Positions 1 to 7,471 are shown, counted from the stretch's first letter. The stretch: DNA of 17,297 nucleotides from Cyanobacteria bacterium UBA5018 (GCA_002396505.1 DGYA01000102.1:620-17916), one strand, 5' to 3'. The notes: generated by a model from the sequence alone, not told the origin. Program-made: numbers and translations.

Positions 1-548
1 GCAAGCCTGTCGCTGCAATGCTTCTCTCAGTGCGGCATCGATGGAATTTGATATTTTTCTAGGTGCCCTAAAGAGAGTCTAATAGTGGATAAAGATTAGG
101 CGCATATTTAGGCGGGATAATCTCAAATATGAACCTTAAAAATGCAAAAGGTTCGTCATCCCAATGGCAGTGATCGGCTTTTGGCAGAATCTCTGGTTAA
201 AGCGCTCCGGATTGAAGAGCTTCAAAGGCATAGACGAGACGCGTGATACCGTGGCTGGCGGTTAGGGACTCCTGAGGGCGAAGCCCTCGGCATCTCAAGC
301 ATCAACCGCTTTTGGTTCGCCGCCGACACGAAAACTGGTTCACCTGACGGCTTGCTGTTCGGGCTTTTTAGGGCTACGATTGCTTCATAAAAATGGTTGC
401 CTGTGTAAGCTAATGTATCAGCTGAACTGTTGCAGTCGTGGCCTGTTCTGCAGGGCAGTTTGTCGAGAATCCCTACTGATCAGAGCCTGAGTGGTTCAGT
501 CCCTCCACCGCAAGCCCTTCCCGCCTGGCGACTTCGGAGAACATAATT
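1..548. other. Gene-free left edge: AT-richer scar with mobile-element debris
   Basis: No intact coding region is visible here. The first 180 bases are noticeably richer in A and T than the rest of the window. They contain the first copy of a 59-bp repeat, listed separately. A short plus-strand reading at about 171-263 includes LKSFK and RDTVAG, which weakly recalls the C-terminal part of IS6-type transposases, but it stops after about 30 codons and I do not rely on it. A perfect 6-bp stem with a GAA loop lies at 274-288, with no T run after it. Overall this looks like decayed insertion-sequence DNA leading into the integrase remnant. Confidence 0.5.
11..69. repeat. 59-bp dispersed repeat, copy 1
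   Basis: This segment aligns without gaps to 7314-7372, in the same orientation. The left 17 bases (cgctgcaatgcttctct) match at 16 of 17 positions, the middle 33 at about 16 of 33, and the right 9 (aggtgccct) are identical. That gives about 41 of 59 overall. The similarity stops sharply at both edges. The preserved spacing and the identical AGGTGCCCT edge suggest an insertion-sequence end or a small non-autonomous element. Read on the minus strand, both copies also give a similar peptide (RAPRKI, then REA and QR), so a remnant of coding sequence is possible instead. Confidence 0.55.
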
Positions 549-1070
549 GGGCATCACCGCTGGCGCTATGGCCCGGAGGTGATCGAAGGGCTAGTACCGC
601 TATGGGAATCCAGCGATCGACTCTGCGGTAAGCGATTGCAGATGCTGCTGCCAATACTGCTGGAGTCCTTGGAGCGCCACAGCCATCTAGCCCTTGATCT
701 GGAGGCTAGGGAGAAGCTGCTCACGATCAGCGGAGGCACGATCGATCGGTTGCTGGCTCCCATGCGAGCAACCAGCCTGGGCAAGGGCTGGCGGCGGCCA
801 GCAAGGACAAGCAGCGCGGTGCAGCGATGCGGGCCGGGGCGCAGATTCAACGGCTGGAGCGAGTGGCTGTGCCTGTCGCTGCGAGGCATTGATCTAGATA
901 ACGACGGGGCGTCTCTCAACCCGCTGCATGAGAGATGGTTCGATAAACAACAACTACGCGTCTCGCTGACTTGCTCGCGGACCTATCACAGTAACGACCG
1001 GGCCTGGATGGGGAACCCCGGAGAATCACAGGAATTAAATCTTCAGGATTATCTGGGAGCCCCCGGGTGA
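549..1070 (+). pseudogene. Degraded DDE integrase/transposase (rve-core insertion sequence family)
   Basis: The frame reads HRWRYGPEV at 552-581 and continues through WESSDRLCGKRL and TIDRLLAP. This pattern is familiar from the N-terminal half of integrase-catalytic-region transposases of insertion sequences. After about residue 70 the reading breaks up. It then jumps to a segment containing WSEW and LRGIDLDND, which normally lies in the catalytic core, and to RTYHSND, which normally precedes the catalytic Glu. Roughly a hundred residues that should carry the first catalytic Asp are missing, and the usual EQKN-like segment after YHSND reads MGNPG. An in-frame stop lies just upstream at 543-545 and no plausible N-terminus remains. 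I therefore call it a non-functional remnant. The family assignment comes from remembered motif patterns, not from a search. Confidence 0.6.
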
Positions 1071-1239
1071 ATAGAAGAGTTGTCGGTTGGTTATTCGTCA
1101 ATAATATATTAAAAACTTTCGTTAATATTCCACTTTTGCAAAGAAAGTTCTGGAAAAATCGGCCATGGCCCATACAGCCCAGATACCGCAGATGTATTAG
1201 TGGGCAGGCTCGCCGAAATGGTGCTTTCCCAGGGACTCC

Positions 1240-1929
1240 CTAATTGCCCATGCGACCTGGGCCCATGGTACTGGCGCCCATCGCTTTAGGTGCCCCACTG
1301 GTGCTGGCCGGCGCTGGGCTGCCGCCGACTTCGTCGGCCCAGCGCTTTAGTTCGTCGAGTCTTTGGACCCCCACCAACCGCTGACCCTTCAGCACCCAGG
1401 TGGGGTAGGCCTGGATCTTGGCGGCCGTGCACCGCTCGCGATCTGCCTCAGTTTTGTCGCATTCCACGTAGGGCAGCAGGCGGCTGCCCTCCTTGCCGAA
1501 CAGGTTTTTCTGCTGGAAACAGGCCGGACACCACCAGGCGCCATAAAACTCCGCCCCCTGGCGGCTCAGCTGGGCGGCCAGGGCGCTTTGCTCGGGGGTG
1601 GAGGGGTTGAGCGGTTCGCCCAGCCGCGCGACCGCAGCTGCTCCCCCATGGCCAGGCGGTGCTGCGGCGCCCTCCGCCCGCACCCGCTGGGCATCCGTAG
1701 CACCGATGGCAGCTGCCAACAGCAAGCCCAGGGCCGCCAGCGGCAGCAGCCCGGGTTGGGCAGCGCCTGCAGATCTACGGCTGGTTTGAGACCTAGGGGT
1801 GTGCTGACGCCCATGGCTGCCATCAGCCGCGCGGCTGTCCTGTTGGAGGCTAAGGCTGCCTAGGCCACCCCAGAGGCCCCAAAAGGCGTTGCGGCGGCGG
1901 GTGATCTGGGCGGAACTGCAGTGGGGCAT
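1240..1929 (-). CDS. Membrane-anchored thioredoxin-like protein with CPAC motif
   Basis: The C-terminal half reads as a thioredoxin-fold domain. The WWCPAC active site has its cysteines at residues 134 and 137, followed by FGKE, VECD and a YPTW segment with the expected cis-proline near 176. This matches the thioredoxin-like domain that cyanobacteria often carry fused to VKOR, but no VKOR membrane domain is present here. A hydrophobic stretch rich in Leu and Ala at about residues 61-77 probably anchors the protein, placing the domain in the lumen or periplasm as a thiol oxidoreductase or isomerase. The start is uncertain. An ATG at 2049 also exists in frame but would run across the dnaJ start and a strong hairpin. 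I chose the ATG at 1929, and the 60 residues before the anchor still look poorly conserved. It is divergent from dnaJ. The C-terminus is a Ser/Ala/Gly/Met-rich tail. Confidence 0.7.
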   Translation of the reverse strand: MPHCSSAQITRRRNAFWGLWGGLGSLSLQQDSRAADGSHGRQHTPRSQTSRRSAGAAQPGLLPLAALGLLLAAAIGATDAQRVRAEGAAAPPGHGGAAAVARLGEPLNPSTPEQSALAAQLSRQGAEFYGAWWCPACFQQKNLFGKEGSRLLPYVECDKTEADRERCTAAKIQAYPTWVLKGQRLVGVQRLDELKRWADEVGGSPAPASTSGAPKAMGASTMGPGRMGN

Positions 1930-1981
1930 CAGCGGGGATCCCAACTTGGGCAGAGTAGGGAGGATTCTGAGGGTGAACCCA

Positions 1982-2005
1982 CCCGGGGGCTGATTTGCCC
2001 CCGGG
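1982..2005. promoter_or_regulatory. GC-rich hairpin in the dnaJ/thioredoxin divergent region
   Basis: A perfect 9-bp stem (cccgggggc and gcccccggg) closes the 6-base loop tgattt. It ends 42 bases before the dnaJ ATG and lies outside the chosen thioredoxin-like gene. There is no T run on either side, so it is not a classic terminator. It could be a structured 5' leader of the chaperone transcript. No CIRCE-type inverted repeat is visible. Confidence 0.45.
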
Positions 2006-2047
2006 CCCGGTTCCCTTTGGGCCCCAACGGCTGAGAAACTGGCTTCC

Positions 2048-3019
2048 ATGAGCGCAAACGGTTACCGCGACTACTTCAAGGTGCTCGGCCTGGATCGCAG
2101 CGCCGACGCCGATGCCATCAAGCGGACTTTCCGCAAGCTGGCTCGCAAGTATCACCCTGATGTAAATCCAGGCGACAAGGACGCCGAGGCGAAGTTCAAG
2201 GAGATCAGCGAGGCCTACGAGGTGCTCTCCGACCCCGATAAGCGCCGTCGCTATGAGCAGTTCGGCCAGTACTGGAATCAGGGCGGTGCAGGGGTTGGCA
2301 CCAGCGGGGACGTGGACTTCGGCCGCTACGGCAACTTCGACGACTTCGTGAACGACCTGCTGGGCCGCTTTGGCGGTAGCTCCCCAGGCCCAGGCGGCTT
2401 TGGCTTTGGTTCTGGTTTCCCCGGCGGTGGCTTTCCAGGGGGTGGCTTCAACACCGGTTTTGGCGGCGGAGCGGCGGCGGCCAACCTCGACGCGGAGGCC
2501 GTGATTTCGATCAGCTTCTCCGATGCCTTTCATGGCTGCGAGCGCACCCTGGCGGTGAATGAGGAGCGGGTACAAGTGCGCATTCCACCAGGGGTGAAGA
2601 CCGGCAGCCGGCTGAGGCTCAAGGCCAAGGGCAACCTGCAGCCAGGTACCGGCCGCCGGGGGGATCTCTATCTCACCCTCAAGCTGCAGGAGCACCCGAT
2701 CTGGAAGCTCGATGGCGACCTGCTGCGGGGCGAGCTGCCGCTCAGTTTGGATGAACTGGCCCTGGGGGGTGAAGTGCGCGTGGCCACCCCCGATGGCGAG
2801 GCAACCCTGCAGGTGCCAGCGGGTATCAGCCTCGGTCGCAGCCTGCGGTTGAAGGGCAAGGGCTGGCCGATCAAGGGGGGCCGCGGTGACCTGCTGTTGA
2901 CGCCGGTATTGCGGCTGCCCCAGCAACTCACCGAACAGGAACAGGCCCTGTTTGAGCAGCTGCGGGAACTGCGCAGCAGCAATCCCCGCTCCGGCTGGCT
3001 GCAAGCCGGCCGGCTTTAG
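2048..3019 (+). CDS. dnaJ: J-domain co-chaperone, DnaJ/CbpA type without zinc finger
   Basis: Residues 6-73 form a J-domain with the HPD motif at 36-38 (KYHPDVNPG), which stimulates the DnaK ATPase. A Gly/Phe-rich linker follows at about 80-145, with repeated FPGGGF units. Two beta-rich C-terminal substrate-binding domains then run from about 150 to 310. The four CxxCxGxG zinc-finger repeats of classical DnaJ are absent, so this is a type II (CbpA-like) J-protein of 323 residues. It would deliver unfolded clients to DnaK in the cytosol. The ATG lies directly before the well-formed J-domain. hemB begins 37 bases after the stop, so the two may be co-transcribed. Cyanobacteria carry several DnaJ paralogues, and I cannot say which numbered one this is. 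Confidence 0.92.
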   Translation: MSANGYRDYFKVLGLDRSADADAIKRTFRKLARKYHPDVNPGDKDAEAKFKEISEAYEVLSDPDKRRRYEQFGQYWNQGGAGVGTSGDVDFGRYGNFDDFVNDLLGRFGGSSPGPGGFGFGSGFPGGGFPGGGFNTGFGGGAAAANLDAEAVISISFSDAFHGCERTLAVNEERVQVRIPPGVKTGSRLRLKAKGNLQPGTGRRGDLYLTLKLQEHPIWKLDGDLLRGELPLSLDELALGGEVRVATPDGEATLQVPAGISLGRSLRLKGKGWPIKGGRGDLLLTPVLRLPQQLTEQEQALFEQLRELRSSNPRSGWLQAGRL

Positions 3020-3056
3020 GGCTCTCCCTAGGATCCGCCCCAGCCACGCATCACAG

Positions 3057-4058
3057 ATGGAGCTCACCTACCGCCCCCGCCGGCTGCGCCGCACCCCGGC
3101 TCTCAGGGCCATGGTGCGCCAGTTTCAGCTCAGCCCCGCCGATTTCATCTACCCGCTCTTCGTGCACGAGAGTGCCGCCAACGAGCCGATTGGCGCCATG
3201 CCTGGCTGCCAGCGCTGGAGCCTGGAGGGTCTGGTGGAGGAGGTGGGTCGCGCCTGGGATTTGGGCATCCGCTGTGTGGTGTTATTTCCCAAGGTGGCCG
3301 ATGGACTCAAAACTGAGGATGGCGCCGAATGCTTCAACGATCACGGCCTGATTCCCCGCGCCATACGGCTGCTCAAGCAGCGGCATCCCGAGATGGCGAT
3401 CATGACCGATGTGGCCCTCGATCCCTATTCCTGTGATGGCCACGACGGCATAGTTAATCAACAGGGCGTCGTGCTCAACGACGAAACCGTGGCGATCCTG
3501 TGCAAACAGGCCGTGGCCCAAGCCCGGGCCGGCGCCGACTTGATCGGCCCCAGCGACATGATGGACGGCCGGGTGGGGGCGATCCGGGAAGCCCTGGATG
3601 AGGAGGGCTTCGAGCAGGTAGGAATCATCAGCTATACGGCCAAGTACGCCAGCGCCTATTACGGTCCCTTCCGAGAGGCGCTTGATTCAGCGCCGCGGGC
3701 CCTGGCCGACAAGCCGATCCCTAAAGACAAGAGCAGCTATCAAATGGATCCGGCCAATGGCCGCGAAGCGATCACCGAGGCCCAGCTGGATGAGAGCGAA
3801 GGGGCTGACATCTTGATGGTGAAGCCTGGCCTGGCCTATCTCGACATCATCCATAAGCTGCGTCAGGAGAGTGAGTTACCTATTGCCGCCTACAACGTGA
3901 GTGGCGAATACGCCATGGTGAAGGCGGCCGCCGAGCGGGGCTGGATCGACGAGCGGGCGGTGGTGCTGGAAACCCTGCTCTGCTTCAAGCGGGCCGGCGC
4001 CGATTTAATCCTCACTTATCACGCCTGTGACGCTGCCGCCTGGTTGCGGGAGGGCTGA
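3057..4058 (+). CDS. hemB: Delta-aminolevulinic acid dehydratase (porphobilinogen synthase)
   Basis: HemB condenses two 5-aminolevulinate molecules to porphobilinogen, the common step for chlorophyll, haem and bilins. The protein has 333 residues, the usual length. The two active-site lysines are visible: K196 in SYTAKYASAYYGPFR and the Schiff-base K256 in LMVKPGLAYLD. The metal-binding loop reads DVALDPYSCDGHDG (118-131). Ala120, Asp122 and Asp130 occupy the places of the three zinc-binding cysteines of zinc enzymes, the pattern of magnesium-dependent plant and cyanobacterial HemB. A longer frame opens at 2952 inside dnaJ, but MELTYRPRRLRRTPALR from the ATG at 3057 is the family N-terminus. 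It lies between dnaJ and a VOC-family gene on the same strand. Confidence 0.97.
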   Translation: MELTYRPRRLRRTPALRAMVRQFQLSPADFIYPLFVHESAANEPIGAMPGCQRWSLEGLVEEVGRAWDLGIRCVVLFPKVADGLKTEDGAECFNDHGLIPRAIRLLKQRHPEMAIMTDVALDPYSCDGHDGIVNQQGVVLNDETVAILCKQAVAQARAGADLIGPSDMMDGRVGAIREALDEEGFEQVGIISYTAKYASAYYGPFREALDSAPRALADKPIPKDKSSYQMDPANGREAITEAQLDESEGADILMVKPGLAYLDIIHKLRQESELPIAAYNVSGEYAMVKAAAERGWIDERAVVLETLLCFKRAGADLILTYHACDAAAWLREG

Positions 4059-4078
4059 GGGCCCGGGCGGCGCCGCCA

Positions 4079-4156
4079 GTGATCAGCCCAGCCTGGTTCA
4101 GCTTGCTGGAGATCACCCTGCCACCACTGGCGCTACTGGCACTGATCGACCGTTAG
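4079..4156 (+). CDS. Possible 25-residue hydrophobic small protein
   Basis: This GTG-started frame between hemB and the VOC gene encodes 25 residues. It starts with ISPAWFSLLEITLPP, continues with a Leu/Ala-rich stretch (LALLALI) and ends with a charged DR, consistent with one short membrane span. It begins 20 bases after the hemB stop, and no convincing ribosome binding site precedes it. I do not recognise it as any known small photosystem or cytochrome subunit. It may be chance, as GC-rich DNA easily gives short hydrophobic frames. Confidence 0.25.
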   Translation: MISPAWFSLLEITLPPLALLALIDR

Positions 4157-4222
4157 CGGTGATCAACGGCTGCGCAGGAGGGCTTGAGCATCTTTAATGA
4201 ATGCAGCGATGGGGTTGGGCTG

Positions 4223-4705
4223 ATGGCGGTGGAGCGGCTGGGCCATGTGGCGATTCGCGTTGAGGAGATGGGCCGTGCCAAGGCCTTCTACCAATCCCTG
4301 GGCCTCTGCATCACCTGGGATGCAGACGACTGGTGTTACCTGCAGTCGCCGCTCAGCGGCGACGGCATCGCCCTGCTCAGTGCTGACTACAAGGCGGCTG
4401 GGCCCCACTTCGCCTTCCACTTCAGCGACCGCGGCGAGCTGGATCGACTGCATGCCGAGCTGGAGGCCAGGGGCCAGAGCTGCGGCCCGGTGCACGACCA
4501 CCGCGATGGCACCGCCAGCTTTTATTTGCGTGATCCGGAGGGCAACTGGCTGGAAATGCTCTACGAACCGGCCGCCGGCATTCCCTCCAACATGCCCGGC
4601 CAGGCGCCCATCCCCGCCGCTCTTCCGCCTGGGATTGCCGCAGCCATTGCCGCTTCTGTCACCCCTGGCAATCCCGCCGTAACTACTGGACCTAGCGCCG
4701 GGTGA
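4223..4705 (+). CDS. VOC superfamily (glyoxalase/bleomycin-resistance fold) protein
   Basis: One vicinal-oxygen-chelate module fills residues 3-116. It opens with LGHVAIRVEEMGRAKAFYQ, continues with a HFAFHF strand, and closes with the typical YLRDPEGNWLEMLYEP signature. Candidate metal ligands are H8, H62 or H66, and E111. The substrate cannot be read from the sequence. A Pro/Ala-rich tail of about 40 residues follows. The frame also has a TTG start at 4184, preceded by AGGAGG only 2 bases away, which is too close. The ATG at 4223 gives the standard domain start (MAVERLGH) and is preferred, at 160 residues. Its stop overlaps the mutS2 start by 4 bases, implying translational coupling. Confidence 0.85.
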   Translation: MAVERLGHVAIRVEEMGRAKAFYQSLGLCITWDADDWCYLQSPLSGDGIALLSADYKAAGPHFAFHFSDRGELDRLHAELEARGQSCGPVHDHRDGTASFYLRDPEGNWLEMLYEPAAGIPSNMPGQAPIPAALPPGIAAAIAASVTPGNPAVTTGPSAG

Positions 4706-7296
4706 GCATCGAACAGGAAGCCCTGGAGCTGCTGGAGTGGCCGAGGCTATCCAGCCACGTGGCCAGTTTCACCAGCACCGCTGCCGGCAGAAGGGGCTGT
4801 GTCCCCCTGCCGCTGGCCAGTTGCCAGGCCGATAGCGAGACCTTGCAGGCGGAAACCGGCGAGCTGCTGGCCCTCGATGGCCTCACTGAGGGGGGGCTGA
4901 GTTTTCAGGGGGTGGCCGACATCGCCACCACCGTGCAGCTCTGCGCCAAGGGGGGCACAGCCGCCGGTGAGGCGCTACTGGAGCTGGCCACCACCCTGGC
5001 CGCCGCCCGGCGGCTGCGGCGCCAGATCGATGGGCCCGAGCTGCGGCCGGTGACCACGGCCCTGGTGGCCGAGCTGCGCACCCTGCCGGAGCTGGAACAG
5101 CGGCTGCACTTTTGCCTGGAGGAGGGAGGCCGGGTGGCGGATCGGGCCAGCCCTGCTCTGGGGGGGGTGCGCCGCCAATTGGCGGGGGCCCGGGCCGAAC
5201 GGCGGGAAAGGCTGCAGGAGTTGCTGCGGCGCTGGGCGCCGATGCTCCAGGACACGGTGATCGCCGAGCGCAATGGCCGGCCGGTGCTGGCCTTCAAGGT
5301 GGGGGCCGCCAGCCAGGTGGCCGGCCTGGTGCACGACAGTTCGGCCTCCGGCAGCACGGTATTTCTCGAACCCCAGGCGGTGATTCCCCTCGGCAACCGC
5401 ATCCGCGACCTGGAGGGCCAGGAACGGGAGCTGGAGCGGCAGTTGCTGGTGGAATTGAGCGCCCTGGTGGGCGAGCAGGCCGAATCGCTCCAGGCCCTGC
5501 AGGCGGTGCTGTTAAGGCTGGATTTGGCTATAGCACGGGCCCGCTACAGCCAGTGGCTGGGGGCGGTGCGACCGCAGCTATCTGCCGATCCCCTGGCGCC
5601 CCTGTCGCTGGTGGAGCTGCGCCATCCCCTGCTGCTCTGGCAGCAGCGACACCAACAGGGCAGGGAGGTGGTGCCGGTGACGCTGCGGGTGGCGGCGGAG
5701 CTGCGGGTGGTGGCGATCACTGGCCCGAACACCGGCGGTAAAACGGTGACGCTTAAAAGTGTGGGTCTGGCGGCCTTGATGGCCAGGGCCGGCCTGTTTT
5801 TGCCCTGCCAGGGCACGCCGCAACTGCCCTGGTGCAGCCAGGTGCTGGCCGACATCGGCGATGAGCAGTCGCTTCAGCAGAGCCTCTCCACCTTCAGCGG
5901 CCACATCCGTCGCATCGCCCGCATCCTCGATGCCCTGGCACCCCAGAAGCCGCCTGGGCCGCTGGTCGATGCCACCAGCGATGCCCACAACACCGATTCC
6001 CACAACACCGATTCCACCAGCGGTACCAGCACCAACGTCACAACGGCAGCTGCCGGCACTGATGCCATAGCCATAGCCTTAGCAACAGCTGCAACCGCTG
6101 CTGGTGCCTCAGGAGCCGCCGCACCAGGCGCTGCGCCGGCGGCTGCTTTGGTGCTGCTCGATGAGGTGGGTGCCGGCACAGATCCCACCGAGGGTTCGGC
6201 CCTGGCTACCGCCCTGTTGCAGCACCTTGCGGAGCGGGCGCGGCTCACGATTGCCACCACCCATTACGGCGAATTAAAGGCGCTGAAATATGCGGATCCG
6301 CGGTTTGAAAACGCCTCTGTGGCCTTTGATGAGCAAACACTTTCGCCCACCTATCGACTGCAATGGGGTATTCCGGGGCGCAGTAATGCCCTGGCGATCG
6401 CCCGGCGGCTGGGGTTGGCCGAAACGGTGTTGCGCCAGGCCGAAACCCAACTGGAGCCCCTGGGGGAAGGGGATGTGAACCAGGTGATCGCCGGCCTGGA
6501 GCAGCAGCGCCAGCGCCAGCAGGAGGCGGCGGAGGATGCCGCCGCTCTACTGGCCCGCACGGAATTGCTGCACGAGGAATTGCTGCTGCGCTGGCAGCAA
6601 CAAAAGGAGCAGAGCGCCGAATTACAGGAACAGCGGCGCCAACAATTGGAGCTGTCGATTCGCTCCGGCCAGCAGGAGGTGCGTCGGATCATCCGCCGCC
6701 TGCGCCAGGGGGAAAAGGCCGGGGAGGCCAGCAATGCCCTGGGCGAAACCGCCCGCCAGGCCGGCCAGCGCCTCAAGACCCTGCAGCAACAACACCGGCC
6801 GGCCTCCGAGCGGCGCGAGCATCGGGGTTGGCGACCGGCGGTGGGGGAGCGGGTGCGGCTGCTGGCCCTGGGCAAGGCGGCGGAGGTGCTAGCGATTTCC
6901 AGCGACGGCAGCGAACTCACCGTGCGCTGCGGCGTGATGCGCTCCACGGTTGAGTTAGCGGCGATCGAGGGACTGGCGGGCGAGAAGCCGGCACCGCCGC
7001 CCGAACCCCAGGTGGTGGTCAAGGGCCAGCGGGGGTTGGCGGCCCGGGGGGCTGAAGTGCGCACCGAGCGCAACACCGTGGACGTGCGCGGCCTGCGGGT
7101 GCATGAGGCGGAGGCGGCTGTGGAGGAACAGCTGCGGGCCGCCAATGGTCCGCTATGGGTGATCCATGGCATCGGCACCGGCAAACTCAAGCGCGGCCTG
7201 CGAGCCTGGCTGGAGACGGTGCCCTACGTGGAACGGGTGAGCGATGCGGAGCGGGGCGATGGCGGCGCCGGCTGCAGCGTGGTGTATTTGAAATGA
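4702..7296 (+). CDS. mutS2: MutS2 family ATPase with C-terminal Smr nuclease domain
   Basis: MutS2 is a dimeric DNA- and ribosome-associated ATPase linked to suppression of recombination and rescue of collided ribosomes. It lacks the mismatch-recognition domain of MutS. Residues 1-300 are the core and clamp helices. Walker A is GPNTGGKT at 341-348, STFSGHIRRIARIL lies near 394-408, and Walker B is VLLDEVGAGTDPTEG with D487 and E488. Then come a helix-rich Gln/Glu/Arg coiled coil (about 570-720) and a C-terminal Smr domain with DVRG at 794-797 and HGIGTG at 822-827. The protein has 864 residues. Roughly 420-478 is a Ser/Thr/Asn/Ala-rich insertion absent from typical family members, which explains part of the length. 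Translation starts at a GTG overlapping the stop of the VOC gene (GTGA). Confidence 0.95.
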   Translation: MSIEQEALELLEWPRLSSHVASFTSTAAGRRGCVPLPLASCQADSETLQAETGELLALDGLTEGGLSFQGVADIATTVQLCAKGGTAAGEALLELATTLAAARRLRRQIDGPELRPVTTALVAELRTLPELEQRLHFCLEEGGRVADRASPALGGVRRQLAGARAERRERLQELLRRWAPMLQDTVIAERNGRPVLAFKVGAASQVAGLVHDSSASGSTVFLEPQAVIPLGNRIRDLEGQERELERQLLVELSALVGEQAESLQALQAVLLRLDLAIARARYSQWLGAVRPQLSADPLAPLSLVELRHPLLLWQQRHQQGREVVPVTLRVAAELRVVAITGPNTGGKTVTLKSVGLAALMARAGLFLPCQGTPQLPWCSQVLADIGDEQSLQQSLSTFSGHIRRIARILDALAPQKPPGPLVDATSDAHNTDSHNTDSTSGTSTNVTTAAAGTDAIAIALATAATAAGASGAAAPGAAPAAALVLLDEVGAGTDPTEGSALATALLQHLAERARLTIATTHYGELKALKYADPRFENASVAFDEQTLSPTYRLQWGIPGRSNALAIARRLGLAETVLRQAETQLEPLGEGDVNQVIAGLEQQRQRQQEAAEDAAALLARTELLHEELLLRWQQQKEQSAELQEQRRQQLELSIRSGQQEVRRIIRRLRQGEKAGEASNALGETARQAGQRLKTLQQQHRPASERREHRGWRPAVGERVRLLALGKAAEVLAISSDGSELTVRCGVMRSTVELAAIEGLAGEKPAPPPEPQVVVKGQRGLAARGAEVRTERNTVDVRGLRVHEAEAAVEEQLRAANGPLWVIHGIGTGKLKRGLRAWLETVPYVERVSDAERGDGGAGCSVVYLK
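5986..6015 (+). repeat. Two exact 15-bp tandem copies inside mutS2
   Basis: The unit cacaacaccgattcc occurs twice in direct succession (5986-6000 and 6001-6015). It encodes two copies of the pentapeptide HNTDS inside the MutS2 low-complexity insertion. Because the unit is a multiple of three, it keeps the frame. It indicates that the insertion grew, at least partly, by replication slippage. Confidence 0.95.
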
Positions 7297-7313
7297 TTTT
7301 GAGGTATGCAATT

Positions 7314-7372
7314 CGCTGGAATGCTTCTCTTGTCAAAAGATCGGTGAGATCTGGAATCTTTCGAGGTGCCCT
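7314..7372. repeat. 59-bp dispersed repeat, copy 2
   Basis: This is an ungapped partner of 11-69 in the same orientation. It lies in the 175-base gap between the mutS2 stop and the 3' end of the ABC ATPase gene. Both ends are strongly conserved (cgctggaatgcttctct and aggtgccct) and the middle is diverged. No transposase is found beside this copy. It is probably a solitary element end or a small non-autonomous element. The rest of the gap (7373-7471) shows no further structure that I can name. Confidence 0.55.
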
Positions 7373-7471
7373 TACTATTTCGGCTGATTAGTTTGGTGGC
7401 AATGTCAAGGCAGTGCGCCGGTGGCATTATGACCTTTCCCCATGGCAGTAGTTCCAGCCAGCTGAGCTGAC

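Noticed and set aside
274..288. Hairpin gagggc-gaa-gccctc as a terminator or small RNA
   Set aside because: There is no T tract and no neighbouring gene end to explain it; a short stem of this kind is expected by chance in GC-rich DNA.
1850..3067. Long minus-strand open frame (405 codons) opposite dnaJ
   Set aside because: It lies antisense to a clear J-protein gene. GC-rich codon bias opens the opposite frame, and no domain is recognisable.
4066..4077. Palindrome ggcggcgccgcc after hemB as a terminator
   Set aside because: There is no loop and no T run, and the next same-strand genes follow closely, so read-through is more likely.
6394..6401. HIP1 octamers (GCGATCGC) as a marker of the lineage
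   Set aside because: By eye I found only two copies (6394-6401 and 11771-11778), about what chance gives in GC-rich DNA. This is not the enrichment seen in many beta-cyanobacteria.
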